This document shows positions 46,203-56,017 of a DNA stretch of 64,000 nt, piece after piece. The first letter of the stretch is position 1, and every line of letters begins with the position of its first letter. Origin of the DNA: Mycobacterium sp. ACS4054. Lineage in GTDB: Bacteria; Actinomycetota; Actinomycetes; Mycobacteriales; Mycobacteriaceae. The position numbers were made by a program, and so were the translations under genes. Location of the stretch: assembly GCF_001667275.1 (NCBI RefSeq), contig NZ_LZHV01000017.1:1-64000 (forward strand). The letters run 5' to 3'. Under the pieces are notes generated by a model. It worked only from the letters and a program-made list of their open reading frames with translations, searched no databases and was not told the DNA's origin.

Positions 46203-48995
46203 TTGACAACCGAGTTCGCGCGCCACGATCTGGCCAAAACCCCTAGCAGCGCAAGCGAACCCGACCGCGTTCGGGTGATCCGCGAAGGCGTCGCGTCGTA
46301 CCTGCCCGACATCGACCCCGAAGAGACGTCGGAGTGGCTGGAGTCCTTCGACGAACTGCTCGAGCGCTCCGGCCCGGCGCGGGCGCGCTACCTGATGCTG
46401 CGGCTGCTGGAACGGGCCGGGGAACAGCGCGTCGCCATCCCCTCGCTCACGTCAACCGATTACGTCAACACGATCCCGACCGAACTGGAACCGTGGTTCC
46501 CCGGCGACGAGGACGTCGAACGGCGCTTCCGGGCGTGGATCCGGTGGAACGCCGCCATCATGGTGCACCGCGCCCAGCGGCCGGGAGTCGGCGTGGGCGG
46601 CCACATTTCGACGTACGCGTCGTCGGCGGCGCTGTACGAGGTCGGCTTCAACCACTTCTTCCGCGGCAAATCGCATCCCGGCGGCGGCGACCAGGTCTTC
46701 ATCCAGGGCCACGCGTCCCCGGGCATCTATGCGCGCGCGTTCCTCGAAGGCCGGCTCAGCGAGGACCGGCTCGACGGCTTCCGCCAGGAACACAGCCACG
46801 CCGGCGGCGGGTTGCCGTCCTACCCGCACCCCCGGCTGATGCCGGACTTCTGGGAATTTCCCACCGTGTCGATGGGCCTGGGCCCGCTCAACGCCATCTA
46901 CCAGGCGCGGTTCAACCACTACCTGCACGACCGCGGCATCAAGGACACCTCCGATCAGCATGTGTGGTGCTTCCTGGGTGACGGCGAGATGGACGAGCCG
47001 GAGAGCCGCGGGCTGGCGCACGTCGGGGCGCTCGAGGGCCTGGACAACCTGACCTTCGTGATCAACTGCAACCTGCAGCGCCTCGACGGCCCGGTACGCG
47101 GCAACGGCAAGATCATCCAGGAGCTGGAGTCGTTCTTCCGCGGCGCCGGCTGGAACGTCATCAAGGTGGTCTGGGGCCGCGAGTGGGACGCCCTGCTGCA
47201 CGCCGACCGCGACGGCGCGCTGGTGAACCTGATGAACACCACCCCCGACGGCGACTACCAGACGTACAAGGCCAACGACGGCGCCTACGTGCGCGACCAT
47301 TTCTTCGGCCGCGACCCGCGCACCAAGGCGCTCGTCGAGAACATGACCGACGCCGAGATCTGGAACCTCAAGCGCGGCGGCCACGACTACCGCAAGGTGT
47401 ACGCCGCCTACCGCGCCGCCATCGACCACAAGGGCCAGCCGACCGTGATCCTGGCCAAGACCATCAAGGGCTACTCGCTGGGCGCGCACTTCCAGGGCCG
47501 CAACGCCACCCATCAGATGAAAAAGCTTGCGCTGGAAGACCTTAAGCGCTTCCGCGACTCCATGCGGATCCCGGTCAGCGACGCCCAGCTGGACGAGAAT
47601 CCCTACCTGCCGCCCTACTACCACCCCGGGCCGGACGCCCCGGAGATCCGCTACATGCTCGACCGTCGGCGCACGCTCGGCGGCTTCCTGCCCGAACGCC
47701 GCACCAAGGCCAAGGCGCTCAAGCTGCCCGCCCGCGACATCTACGCCGCGCTGAAGAAGGGGTCGGGCACCCAGGAGGTCGCCACCACCATGGCGACCGT
47801 GCGTACCTTCAAGGAAGTGTTGCGGGACAAGGAAATTGGGCCGCGCATTGTCCCGATCATTCCCGACGAGGCACGCACGTTCGGCATGGACTCGTGGTTC
47901 CCGTCGCTGAAGATCTACAACCGCCTCGGCCAGCTGTACACCGCCGTCGACGCCGAACTGATGCTGGCCTATAAGGAAAGCGAAGTCGGGCAGATCCTGC
48001 ACGAGGGCATCAACGAGGCCGGGTCGGTGGGGTCGTTCATCGCGGCCGGCACGTCGTACGCGACGCACAACGAGCCCATGATCCCGATCTACATCTTCTA
48101 TTCGATGTTCGGCTTCCAGCGCACCGGCGACGGCTTGTGGGCCGCCGCGGACCAGATGACCCGCGGCTTCCTGCTCGGGGCGACCGCGGGGCGCACCACC
48201 CTGACCGGCGAGGGCCTGCAGCACGCCGACGGCCACTCGCTGCTGCTGGCCAGCACCAACCCGGCGGTGGTCGCCTACGACCCGGCCTTCGCCTACGAGA
48301 TCGCCTACATCGTCGAGAGCGGGCTCGCCCGGATGTTCGGGGACAACCCGGAGGACGTGTACTTCTACATCACCGTCTACAACGAGCCGTACGTGCAGCC
48401 GCCGGAGCCGGAGAACTTCGATCCCGAGGGCGTGCTGCGGGGCATCTACCGTTACCGCCCCGCCACCGAGCAGCGCGCCAACACCGCGCAGCTGCTGGCG
48501 TCCGGCGTGGCGATGCCATCGGCGCTGCAGGCGGCCGAGATGCTGGCCGCCGAGTGGGACGTGGCGGCCGACGTGTGGTCGGTGACCAGCTGGGGCGAGC
48601 TGAACCGCGACGGCCTGGCCGTCGAGAAGGCGCGGTTGCGGCACCCCGACCGCCTGGCCGGGACCGCCTACGTGACCCAGGCGCTGGCGAACGCCAGCGG
48701 GCCGGTCGTCGCGGTGTCGGACTGGATGCGCGCGGTGCCCGAGCAGATCCGGCCGTGGGTGCCCGGCACGTTCGTCACCCTGGGCACCGACGGGTTCGGC
48801 TTCTCCGACACCCGGCCCGCCGCGCGGCGCTACTTCAACACCGACGCCGAGTCGCAGGTGGTCGCCGTGCTGGAGGCGCTGGCCCGCGACGGCGAGATCG
48901 ACCCGTCGGTGCCGGTCGCGGCGGCCCGGCAGTACAAGATCGACGACGTCCAGGCCGCTCCCGGGCAGAGCGGCGAGGCGGGCGAGGCGACCTGA
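46203..48995 (+). CDS. aceE: AceE: pyruvate dehydrogenase E1 component (homodimeric)
   Basis: This 930-residue thiamine diphosphate enzyme decarboxylates pyruvate and passes the acetyl group to DlaT lipoyl domains. The TPP motif runs [10 protein letters not shown] to [11 protein letters not shown]. The [11 protein letters not shown] and [28 protein letters not shown] segments are family-specific. The start is TTG 46203 with an AGGAG site. Its E2 partner DlaT is encoded 40 kb upstream in this window. Tandem hairpins follow the gene. Confidence 0.97.
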   Translation: MTTEFARHDLAKTPSSASEPDRVRVIREGVASYLPDIDPEETSEWLESFDELLERSGPARARYLMLRLLERAGEQRVAIPSLTSTDYVNTIPTELEPWFPGDEDVERRFRAWIRWNAAIMVHRAQRPGVGVGGHISTYASSAALYEVGFNHFFRGKSHPGGGDQVFIQGHASPGIYARAFLEGRLSEDRLDGFRQEHSHAGGGLPSYPHPRLMPDFWEFPTVSMGLGPLNAIYQARFNHYLHDRGIKDTSDQHVWCFLGDGEMDEPESRGLAHVGALEGLDNLTFVINCNLQRLDGPVRGNGKIIQELESFFRGAGWNVIKVVWGREWDALLHADRDGALVNLMNTTPDGDYQTYKANDGAYVRDHFFGRDPRTKALVENMTDAEIWNLKRGGHDYRKVYAAYRAAIDHKGQPTVILAKTIKGYSLGAHFQGRNATHQMKKLALEDLKRFRDSMRIPVSDAQLDENPYLPPYYHPGPDAPEIRYMLDRRRTLGGFLPERRTKAKALKLPARDIYAALKKGSGTQEVATTMATVRTFKEVLRDKEIGPRIVPIIPDEARTFGMDSWFPSLKIYNRLGQLYTAVDAELMLAYKESEVGQILHEGINEAGSVGSFIAAGTSYATHNEPMIPIYIFYSMFGFQRTGDGLWAAADQMTRGFLLGATAGRTTLTGEGLQHADGHSLLLASTNPAVVAYDPAFAYEIAYIVESGLARMFGDNPEDVYFYITVYNEPYVQPPEPENFDPEGVLRGIYRYRPATEQRANTAQLLASGVAMPSALQAAEMLAAEWDVAADVWSVTSWGELNRDGLAVEKARLRHPDRLAGTAYVTQALANASGPVVAVSDWMRAVPEQIRPWVPGTFVTLGTDGFGFSDTRPAARRYFNTDAESQVVAVLEALARDGEIDPSVPVAAARQYKIDDVQAAPGQSGEAGEAT

Positions 48996-49019
48996 CGCCG
49001 GGCGCACCGCGCTTCCCGC

Positions 49020-49074
49020 GAGTGTGCGGCCAGCCGCACAGTGGGCGCCGAGTGTGCGGCCAGCCGCACACTCG
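49020..49074. terminator. Two tandem hairpins after aceE
   Basis: Two copies of GAGTGTGCGGCCAGCCGCACA lie 30 bases apart (49020-49040 and 49050-49070). The first forms an 8-base stem TGTGCGGC/GCCGCACA. The second forms an 11-base perfect stem, GAGTGTGCGGC (49050-49060) with GCCGCACACTC (49063-49073). There is no T-tract, as is usual for mycobacterial terminators. The duplicated copy may be a dispersed palindromic element. Confidence 0.65.
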
Positions 49075-49143
49075 ACCTGCCGCAAGGCGCGCCACCCCCG
49101 CCCCTTTGGTGGTTGTATCTAAAAAATGGCGTAGGTTTTAGCT

Positions 49144-50469
49144 GTGAATGACAATCCGTTCGCCGGCCCGTTCGCGAAGCAGCCGCGCTCGCCGCTCGAA
49201 CTGCTGGACACGGTCCCGGACTCCGTCCTGCGCCGGTTGAAGCAGCACTCCGGCCGGCTGGCCACCGAGGCGGTGTCGGTCATGGGCGATCGGTTGCCGT
49301 TCTTCGCCGACCTGGAGGCGTCGCAGCGGGCCAGTGTGGCCTTGGTGGTGCAGACGGCGATCAACAACTTCGTCGAGTGGATGCAGGACCCACACAGCGA
49401 CGTCAGCTACACCGCGCAGGCGTTCGAGCTGGTGCCTCAGGACCTGGCGCGCCGGATCGCGCTGCGACACAGCGTGGACATGGTCCGCGTCACGATGGAG
49501 TTCTTCGAAGAGGTGCTGCCGCTGGTGGCCCGCTCCGAGGAGCAGCTGACCGCGCTGACCGTGGGCGTCCTGAAGTACAGCCGCGACCTGGCGTTCACCT
49601 CCGCCTCGGCCTATGCGAACGCCGCCGAGGCGCGCGGCACCTGGGACAGCCGCATGGAGGCCAGCGTCGTCGACGCGGTCGTCCGCGGCGACACCGGTCC
49701 CGAGCTGTTGTCCCGCGCCGCGGCGCTGAACTGGGACACCACCGCCCCCGCGACCGTCGTGGTCGGGGTCCCCGCGCCCGGCCCCGACGGGTCGACCGGC
49801 CCGGGCGACGACCAGCGGGCCAGTCAGCACGTCCGCGACATCGCCGCGCGCCACGGCCGCGCCGCCCTGACGGACGTGCACGGCACCTGGCTGGTCGCTA
49901 TCGTGTCCGGCCAACTGTCACCTACTGACAAATTCCTCGGCGAGCTGCTGGACGCCTTCTCCGACGGCCCGGTGGTCATTGGGCCGACGGCGCCCATGCT
50001 GACCGCGGCCTACCACAGTGCGAGCGAGGCGATCTCCGGCATGAACGCCGTCGGCGGCTGGCGCGGGGCGCCGCGGCCGGTCCAGGCGCGGGAACTCCTG
50101 CCCGAACGCGCCCTGATGGGGGACGCCTCGGCGATCGTGGCGCTGCATACCGATGTGATGGGGCCGATGGCCGACGCCGGGCCCACGCTCATCGAAACCC
50201 TGGACGCTTACTTAGATTGCGGCGGCGCGATTGAGGCCTGTGCCAGAAAGTTGTTCGTTCATCCAAATACGGTGCGCTACCGGCTCAAGCGGATCACCGA
50301 TTTCACCGGACGCGATCCCACGCAGCCCCGCGACGCGTACGTGCTGCGAGTGGCGGCCACCGTCGGGCAGCTCAACTACCCCACCGCTCCCGCTAGCGTC
50401 GGCACCAACGCTATGCCCCCGGTTCCGCTGCCGGTCAGGGCCGCTATTGCGGGCCAATCCGAGCGATAG
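49144..50469 (+). CDS. mabR: MabR: PucR/CdaR-type regulator of FAS-II
   Basis: This 441-residue regulator has an N-terminal helical sensing region, a GGDEF-like degenerate domain in the middle and a C-terminal PucR helix-turn-helix (about 350-400) with GGAIEACARKLFVHPNTVRYRLKRI. It is the homologue of Rv2242 MabR, which controls the fabD-acpM-kasA-kasB-accD6 operon. The GTG start at 49144 follows TAGGTT (49132-49137) by 6 bases, a leaderless arrangement. It lies immediately upstream of its target operon. Confidence 0.93.
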   Translation: MNDNPFAGPFAKQPRSPLELLDTVPDSVLRRLKQHSGRLATEAVSVMGDRLPFFADLEASQRASVALVVQTAINNFVEWMQDPHSDVSYTAQAFELVPQDLARRIALRHSVDMVRVTMEFFEEVLPLVARSEEQLTALTVGVLKYSRDLAFTSASAYANAAEARGTWDSRMEASVVDAVVRGDTGPELLSRAAALNWDTTAPATVVVGVPAPGPDGSTGPGDDQRASQHVRDIAARHGRAALTDVHGTWLVAIVSGQLSPTDKFLGELLDAFSDGPVVIGPTAPMLTAAYHSASEAISGMNAVGGWRGAPRPVQARELLPERALMGDASAIVALHTDVMGPMADAGPTLIETLDAYLDCGGAIEACARKLFVHPNTVRYRLKRITDFTGRDPTQPRDAYVLRVAATVGQLNYPTAPASVGTNAMPPVPLPVRAAIAGQSER

Positions 50470-50521
50470 TGATCCAGGCAACAGATCGCGGCACGGTATC
50501 GAACATGTAGCTTACGGAGCT

Positions 50522-50542
50522 ATTTTGTTGGGAGTGCACAAA
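50522..50542 (+). promoter_or_regulatory. MabR operator upstream of fabD
   Basis: TTTTGT (50522-50527), a 9-base spacer and ACAAAA (50537-50542) match exactly the inverted repeat reported for MabR in the FAS-II promoter. A second short inverted repeat, AACCT-n6-AGGTT (50542-50557), and a CATAAT -10-like box (50558-50563) follow directly, so the operator sits at the -35 side of the promoter. Confidence 0.8.
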
Positions 50543-50609
50543 AACCTAAGACGAGGTTCATAATCTGTTACACCCGCCAAAACCGTTTCCACAGTGTTCT
50601 CTTAAACAC

Positions 50610-51518
50610 GTGATTGCATTGCTTGCGCCCGGACAGGGTTCGCAGACCGAGGGGATGCTGTCGCCGTGGCTCGACCTGCCCGGTGCCGCAGACCAGCTCG
50701 ACCTGTGGTCGAAGGCCAGCGGCCTCGACCTGGTCCGGCTGGGCACCACCGCGTCGACCGAAGAGATCACCGACACCGCGGTCACGCAGCCCCTGGTCGT
50801 CGCGGCCACCCTGCTGGCCCACCAGGAGCTCACCAAGCGCGGCCTGCTGGCCGACGCGGACCTGATCGTCGCCGGCCACTCCGTGGGCGAGATCGCGGCC
50901 TACGCGATCGCCGGTGTGATGGCCGCCGACGACGCCGTCGCGCTGGCCGCCACCCGCGGCGCCGAAATGGCCAAGGCCTGCGCCATCGAGCCGACCGGCA
51001 TGTCCGCGGTGCTCGGCGGCGACGAGGCCGAGGTGCTGGCCCGCCTCGAGCAGCTCGACCTGTTCCCCGCCAACCGCAACGCCGCCGGCCAGATCGTCGC
51101 CGCCGGCCCGCTGACGGCGCTGGAGAAGCTGGCCGAGGACCCGCCGGCCAAGGCGCGGGTGCGCGCCCTGGGCGTGGCCGGGGCGTTTCACACCAAGTAC
51201 ATGGCTCCGGCCCTGGACCGCTACGCTGCCGCGGCGGCCGCGGTCGAGACCGCCGAGCCCACCGCCACGCTGCTGTCGAACCGCGACGGCCAGCCCGCCG
51301 CCTCGGCGGCGGCGGCGATGGAGGCGCTGGTCGCCCAGCTGACCCAGCCGGTCCGCTGGGACCTGTGCACGGCAACGATGCGTGACCGGGAGATCACGGC
51401 GGCCGTGGAGTTCCCGCCCGCGGGCACTCTCACCGGCATCGCCAAACGCGAACTTCGGGGGGTCACGACCCGCGCCGTCAAGGCACCCGCAGACCTGGAC
51501 GCACTGGCCGAACTCTAA
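50610..51518 (+). CDS. fabD: FabD: malonyl-CoA:ACP transacylase
   Basis: This 302-residue enzyme loads malonyl groups onto AcpM for fatty acid elongation. The GQGSQTEGM motif, nucleophile Ser91 in GHSVGE and catalytic His in GAFHTKYM (about 194) are visible. The GTG start at 50610 matches the M. tuberculosis protein (MIALLAPGQG). It is the first gene of the FAS-II operon, and a 140-base upstream region carries the MabR operator. Confidence 0.97.
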   Translation: MIALLAPGQGSQTEGMLSPWLDLPGAADQLDLWSKASGLDLVRLGTTASTEEITDTAVTQPLVVAATLLAHQELTKRGLLADADLIVAGHSVGEIAAYAIAGVMAADDAVALAATRGAEMAKACAIEPTGMSAVLGGDEAEVLARLEQLDLFPANRNAAGQIVAAGPLTALEKLAEDPPAKARVRALGVAGAFHTKYMAPALDRYAAAAAAVETAEPTATLLSNRDGQPAASAAAAMEALVAQLTQPVRWDLCTATMRDREITAAVEFPPAGTLTGIAKRELRGVTTRAVKAPADLDALAEL

Positions 51519-51599
51519 AAGCCGCATCCAGTACAACCACATACCGCTCTAAAGAACGTTTCTGTTCGATCAACAAACACATTACGAAGGGAAGAGGCT

Positions 51600-51944
51600 G
51601 TGGCCGTCACTCAAGAAGAAATCATTGCCGGTATCGCGGAGATCATCGAAGAGGTCACCGGTATCGAGCCGTCCGAGGTCACCCCGGAGAAGTCGTTCGT
51701 CGACGACCTGGACATCGACTCGCTGTCGATGGTTGAGATCGCTGTGCAGACCGAGGACAAGTACGGCGTGAAGATCCCGGACGAGGACCTCGCCGGTCTG
51801 CGGACCGTTGGTGACGTCGTCGCCTACATCCAGAAGCTCGAGGAAGAAGACCCCGAGGCCGCCGCAGCGCTGCGCGCCAAGCTGGAGTCGGAGAACCCCG
51901 ACGCTGTTGCCAACGTCAAGGCCCGGCTGGAAGCGGACAAGTGA
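51600..51944 (+). CDS. acpM: AcpM: meromycolate-extension acyl carrier protein
   Basis: This 114-residue carrier protein has the phosphopantetheine site DIDSLS with Ser41. As in other mycobacteria it has a C-terminal extension of about 35 residues ([17 protein letters not shown]) beyond the usual ACP length. It carries growing meromycolate chains between FabD, KasA, KasB and reductases. The GTG start at 51600 follows a GAAGGGAAGAGG purine stretch. It overlaps kasA by 4 bases (GTGA). Confidence 0.98.
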   Translation: MAVTQEEIIAGIAEIIEEVTGIEPSEVTPEKSFVDDLDIDSLSMVEIAVQTEDKYGVKIPDEDLAGLRTVGDVVAYIQKLEEEDPEAAAALRAKLESENPDAVANVKARLEADK

Positions 51945-53191
51945 GCAAGCCTTCCACTGCTAATGGCGGTTACCCCAGCGTTGTGGTGACCGCCGTCACG
52001 GCGACGACATCGATCGCGCCGGACATCGAGAGCACGTGGAAGGGCTTGTTGGCCGGCGAAAGCGGCATCCGCGTCCTCGAAGACGAGTTCGTCACGAAGT
52101 GGGACCTGCCCGTGCAGATCGGCGGTCACCTCAAGGAGCCCATCGACGAGCACATGAGCAGGCTCGACTTGCGGCGTATGTCCTACGTCCAACGGTTGGC
52201 CAAGCTGCTCAGCACTCAGCTGTGGGAGTCCGCCGGCAGCCCGGAGGTCGACCCCGACCGGTTCTCGGTCGTGGTCGGCACCGGGCTCGGTGGCGCCGAG
52301 AGGATCGTGGAGAGCTACGACCTGATGAACGAGGGCGGGCCCCGCAAGGTGTCGCCGCTCGCCGTCCAGATGATCATGCCCAACGGCGCCGCCGCGGTGG
52401 TGGGCCTGCAGCTGGGCGCCCGCGCCGGGGTCATCACCCCGGTGTCGGCCTGCTCGTCTGGCTCGGAGGCGATCGCGCACGCGTGGCGCCAGATCGCAAT
52501 GGGTGACGCCGACTTCGCCGTCTGCGGCGGTGTCGAGGGTCCCATCGAGGCGCTGCCGATCGCGGCGTTCTCGATGATGCGGGCCATGTCCACTCGCAAC
52601 GATGAGCCCGAACGCGCCTCGCGGCCGTTCGACAAGGACCGCGACGGCTTCGTGTTTGGCGAGGCCGGGGCCCTGATGATCATCGAGACCGAGGAGCACG
52701 CCAAGGCTCGCGGCGCCAAGCCGCTGGCCCGGTTGATGGGCGCGGGCATCACCTCGGACGCCTTCCACATGGTGGCCCCGGCAGCGGACGGCGTGCGCGC
52801 CGGCCGGGCAATGCAACGGTCACTCGAGTTGGCTGGCTTGTCCCCCAAGGACATTGACCACGTCAACGCCCACGGCACAGCGACACCGATCGGCGACACG
52901 GCCGAGGCCAACGCCATCCGGGTCGCCGGCTGTGAGCAGGCGGCGGTGTACGCACCGAAGTCGGCTCTGGGCCACTCCATCGGCGCGGTCGGCGCGCTGG
53001 AATCTGTCCTCACGGTATTGAGCCTTCGGGACGGCGTGATACCGCCAACACTGAACTACGAAACCCCCGATCCCGAGATCGAGCTTGATGTGGTCGCGGG
53101 CGAACCTCGCTACGGCGATTTCCGTTACGCGATCAACAACTCGTTCGGCTTTGGTGGCCACAACGTGGCGCTCGCGTTCGGGCGGTACTGA
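51941..53191 (+). CDS. kasA: KasA: beta-ketoacyl-ACP synthase I of FAS-II
   Basis: This 416-residue condensing enzyme extends acyl-AcpM with malonyl-AcpM in early meromycolate elongation. Catalytic Cys171 lies in VSACSSGSE; the His pair is in [11 protein letters not shown] and [11 protein letters not shown]. The C-terminal [10 protein letters not shown] is intact. It is essential in M. tuberculosis and the target of thiolactomycin. The GTG start at 51941 overlaps the acpM stop. Confidence 0.98.
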   Translation: MSKPSTANGGYPSVVVTAVTATTSIAPDIESTWKGLLAGESGIRVLEDEFVTKWDLPVQIGGHLKEPIDEHMSRLDLRRMSYVQRLAKLLSTQLWESAGSPEVDPDRFSVVVGTGLGGAERIVESYDLMNEGGPRKVSPLAVQMIMPNGAAAVVGLQLGARAGVITPVSACSSGSEAIAHAWRQIAMGDADFAVCGGVEGPIEALPIAAFSMMRAMSTRNDEPERASRPFDKDRDGFVFGEAGALMIIETEEHAKARGAKPLARLMGAGITSDAFHMVAPAADGVRAGRAMQRSLELAGLSPKDIDHVNAHGTATPIGDTAEANAIRVAGCEQAAVYAPKSALGHSIGAVGALESVLTVLSLRDGVIPPTLNYETPDPEIELDVVAGEPRYGDFRYAINNSFGFGGHNVALAFGRY

Positions 53192-53274
53192 GCACGGCGT
53201 CCGGTGACGATGCGGGGCCGCCGACGGCCCGAAAAGACGCCGGACAGATTTTGGAAGGAACGTTGGCAAGACCA

Positions 53275-54528
53275 ATGACAGAGCTGGTTACCGGGAAAGC
53301 GCTCCCGAACGTGGTCGTCACGGGCGTCGCCATGACGACTGCGGTAGCACCCGACGCGGAGAACACCTGGAAGCTGTTGCTTGACGGCCAAAGTGGAATC
53401 CGCACCTTGGAAGACCCGTTCATTGAGGAGTTCGACCTGCCGGTCCGGATCGGCGGGCATCTCGTCGAGGAGTTCGACAGCCACTTGACGCGCATCGAGT
53501 TGCGTCGGCTGTCATATCTGCAAAAGATGTCCACCGTGCTGGGCCGGCGGGTATGGGAGAACGCCGGGTCGCCCGAGGTGGACACCAACCGGTTGATGGT
53601 GTGCATCGGCACCGGGATGGGCTCGACCGAGGAGCTCATCTGGGGCTATGACTCACTGCGCGAGCGCGGTACCAAGGCGTTCAACCCGCTGGGCGTGCAG
53701 AAGTACATGCCCAACGGGGCGGCCGCAACGGTCGGCCTTGAGCGGCATGCCAAGGCCGGGGTGTGCGCCCCGGTATCGGCGTGCGCGTCGGGCGCCGAGG
53801 GTATCGCCCAGGCCTGGCGGCACATCGTGTTCGGCGAGGCCGACATCGCGATCTGCGGTGGCGTGGAGACCAAGATCGAGGCAGTGCCGATCGCGGCGTT
53901 CGCCGCCATGCGGATCGTGTTGTCCACGACCAACGACGACCCGGCCGGCGCCTGCCGCCCTTTCGACAGGGACCGCAACGGATTCGTCTTCGGTGAGGCG
54001 GGCGCGCTGATGGTGATCGAGACCGAGGAACATGCGAAGGCCCGTGGCGCCAACATCCTGGCTCGGGTTATGGGGGCCAGCATCACCTCGGACGGCTTCC
54101 ACATGGTGGCGCCGGATCCCGATGGCGTACGCGCCGGCCATGCGATCTCGCGGGCGATCCAGCTCGCGGACCTCACTCCGAGCGATATCGACCACGTCAA
54201 CGCCCACGCCACCGGTACCCAGGTCGGCGACGTGGCCGAGGCCAAGGCCATCAACAACGCCCTGGGCAGCCACAAGCCGGCGGTCTATGCGCCCAAGTCC
54301 GCTCTCGGTCACTCGGTCGGCGCGGTGGGTGCGGTCGAGTCGATCCTGACGGTGCTCGCCCTGCGGGACCAGGTTGTTCCGCCGACGCTGAATCTCGAAA
54401 ACCTCGACCCTGAGGTCGATCTGGACGTGGTGGCGGGGAAGCCGCGGCCGGGCAACTACGAATACGCCGTCAACAACTCGTTCGGCTTCGGCGGGCACAA
54501 CGTCGCGATCGCCTTCGGGCGGTACTGA
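53275..54528 (+). CDS. kasB: KasB: beta-ketoacyl-ACP synthase II of FAS-II
   Basis: This 417-residue paralogue of KasA carries out the last elongation steps to full-length mycolates. Its loss in M. tuberculosis shortens mycolates and removes acid-fastness. Catalytic Cys170 in [17 protein letters not shown] and [11 protein letters not shown] are present. ATG 53275 is used. In-frame TTG 53263, with GGAAGGA just upstream, and TTG 53251 are alternatives, and the M. tuberculosis protein is annotated with an extended N-terminus. Its high similarity to KasA indicates tandem duplication. Confidence 0.97.
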   Translation: MTELVTGKALPNVVVTGVAMTTAVAPDAENTWKLLLDGQSGIRTLEDPFIEEFDLPVRIGGHLVEEFDSHLTRIELRRLSYLQKMSTVLGRRVWENAGSPEVDTNRLMVCIGTGMGSTEELIWGYDSLRERGTKAFNPLGVQKYMPNGAAATVGLERHAKAGVCAPVSACASGAEGIAQAWRHIVFGEADIAICGGVETKIEAVPIAAFAAMRIVLSTTNDDPAGACRPFDRDRNGFVFGEAGALMVIETEEHAKARGANILARVMGASITSDGFHMVAPDPDGVRAGHAISRAIQLADLTPSDIDHVNAHATGTQVGDVAEAKAINNALGSHKPAVYAPKSALGHSVGAVGAVESILTVLALRDQVVPPTLNLENLDPEVDLDVVAGKPRPGNYEYAVNNSFGFGGHNVAIAFGRY

Positions 54529-54574
54529 CATCGCCGCCCCACCAGCAAGCACACCGGAGAACAGGAGACCTGCG

Positions 54575-55996
54575 ATGACAATCATGGCCCCCGCGTCGGT
54601 CGGCGAATCGCTCGACCCCAGGGACCCGTTGCTGCGTCTGAGCAACTTCTTCGACGAGGGCAGCGTCGCGCTGCTGCACGAGCGTGACCGCTCGGGTGTG
54701 CTTTCTGCGTCGGGCACCGTCAACGGCGTGCGCACCATCGCCTTCTGCACCGACGGAACCGTGATGGGCGGCGCCATGGGCGTCGAGGGCTGCGCGCACA
54801 TCGTGAACGCCTACGACACCGCCATCGAGGAGCAGAGCCCGATCGTCGGCATCTGGCACTCCGGCGGGGCCCGCCTGGCCGAGGGTGTGAAGGCGCTGCA
54901 CGCGGTCGGCACGGTCTTCGAAGCGATGATCCGCGCGTCCGGGTATGTCCCGCAGATCTCGGTGGTCGTCGGCTTCGCCGCGGGCGGCGCAGCCTACGGC
55001 CCGGCGCTGACCGACGTCATCGTGATGGCGCCGGAGAGCCGGGTGTTCGTCACCGGGCCCGACGTGGTGCGCAGCGTCACCGGCGAGGACGTCGACATGG
55101 CGTCGCTCGGCGGCCCGGAGACCCACCACAAGAAGTCCGGCGTGTGCCACATCGTCGCCGACGACGAGCTCGACGCCTACGAGCGGGGCCGCCGGCTGGT
55201 CGGATTGTTCTGCCAGCAGGGGCATTTCGACCGCACCAAGGCCGAGGCCGGTGACACCGACATCCACGCGCTGCTGCCCGAGTCGTCCCGGCGGGCCTAC
55301 GACGTGCGTCCGATCGTGACCGCGATCCTCGACGACGAGACCCCCTTCGACGAGTTCCAGGCCAACTGGGCGCCGTCGATGGTGATCGGCCTGGGCCGGC
55401 TGTCCGGCCGCACGGTGGGCGTCCTGGCGAACAACCCGTTGCGCCTGGGCGGCTGCCTGAACTCCGAAAGCGCCGAGAAGGCCGCGCGTTTCGTGCGGTT
55501 GTGCGACGCGTTCGGCATCCCGCTGATCGTGGTCGTCGACGTGCCGGGCTACCTGCCCGGGGTCGACCAGGAGTGGGGCGGCGTGGTGCGCCGCGGCGCG
55601 AAGCTGCTGCACGCGTTCGGCGAGTGCACGGTCCCCCGCGTCACGCTGGTCACCCGAAAGACCTACGGCGGGGCCTACATTGCGATGAACTCCCGGTCGC
55701 TGAACGCGACCAAGGTGTACGCCTGGCCGGACGCCGAGGTCGCGGTGATGGGCGCCAAGGCCGCTGTCGGCATCCTGCACAAGAAGAAGCTGGCCGCCGC
55801 CGCGGATCACGAGCGCGAAGCGCTGCACGACGAGCTGGCCGCCGAGCACGAGAAGATCGCCGGTGGCGTGGACAGCGCCATCGAGATCGGCGTGGTGGAC
55901 GAGAAGATCGACCCGTCGCACACCCGCAGCAAACTCACCGAGGCGCTGGCCCAGGCGCCGGCACGCCGCGGGCGCCACAAGAACATCCCGCTGTAG
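54575..55996 (+). CDS. accD6: AccD6: acetyl-CoA carboxylase carboxyltransferase beta chain
   Basis: This 473-residue protein has the same length as M. tuberculosis AccD6. Its two crotonase-type halves of the carboxyltransferase fold are marked by GGAMGVEGCAHI, WHSGGARLAEG, GFAAGGAAYGPAL and, in the second half, VDVPGYLPGVDQEWGG and TRKTYGGAYIAM. With AccA3 and AccE5 it supplies malonyl-CoA for FAS-I and FAS-II. It is the last gene of the operon, preceded by a GGAGA site. Confidence 0.97.
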   Translation: MTIMAPASVGESLDPRDPLLRLSNFFDEGSVALLHERDRSGVLSASGTVNGVRTIAFCTDGTVMGGAMGVEGCAHIVNAYDTAIEEQSPIVGIWHSGGARLAEGVKALHAVGTVFEAMIRASGYVPQISVVVGFAAGGAAYGPALTDVIVMAPESRVFVTGPDVVRSVTGEDVDMASLGGPETHHKKSGVCHIVADDELDAYERGRRLVGLFCQQGHFDRTKAEAGDTDIHALLPESSRRAYDVRPIVTAILDDETPFDEFQANWAPSMVIGLGRLSGRTVGVLANNPLRLGGCLNSESAEKAARFVRLCDAFGIPLIVVVDVPGYLPGVDQEWGGVVRRGAKLLHAFGECTVPRVTLVTRKTYGGAYIAMNSRSLNATKVYAWPDAEVAVMGAKAAVGILHKKKLAAAADHEREALHDELAAEHEKIAGGVDSAIEIGVVDEKIDPSHTRSKLTEALAQAPARRGRHKNIPL

Positions 55997-56017
55997 GTCA
56001 CCCTCTGGGGAGCAGAC

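Noticed and set aside
46452..49085. An 877-codon open frame opposite aceE
   Set aside because: Same pattern of GC-driven antisense frame; composition is Val/Gly/Arg/Gln-rich without family motifs.
51941..54528. kasA and kasB as a recent assembly duplication
   Set aside because: The two proteins differ throughout and both match known distinct mycobacterial enzymes in the standard order.
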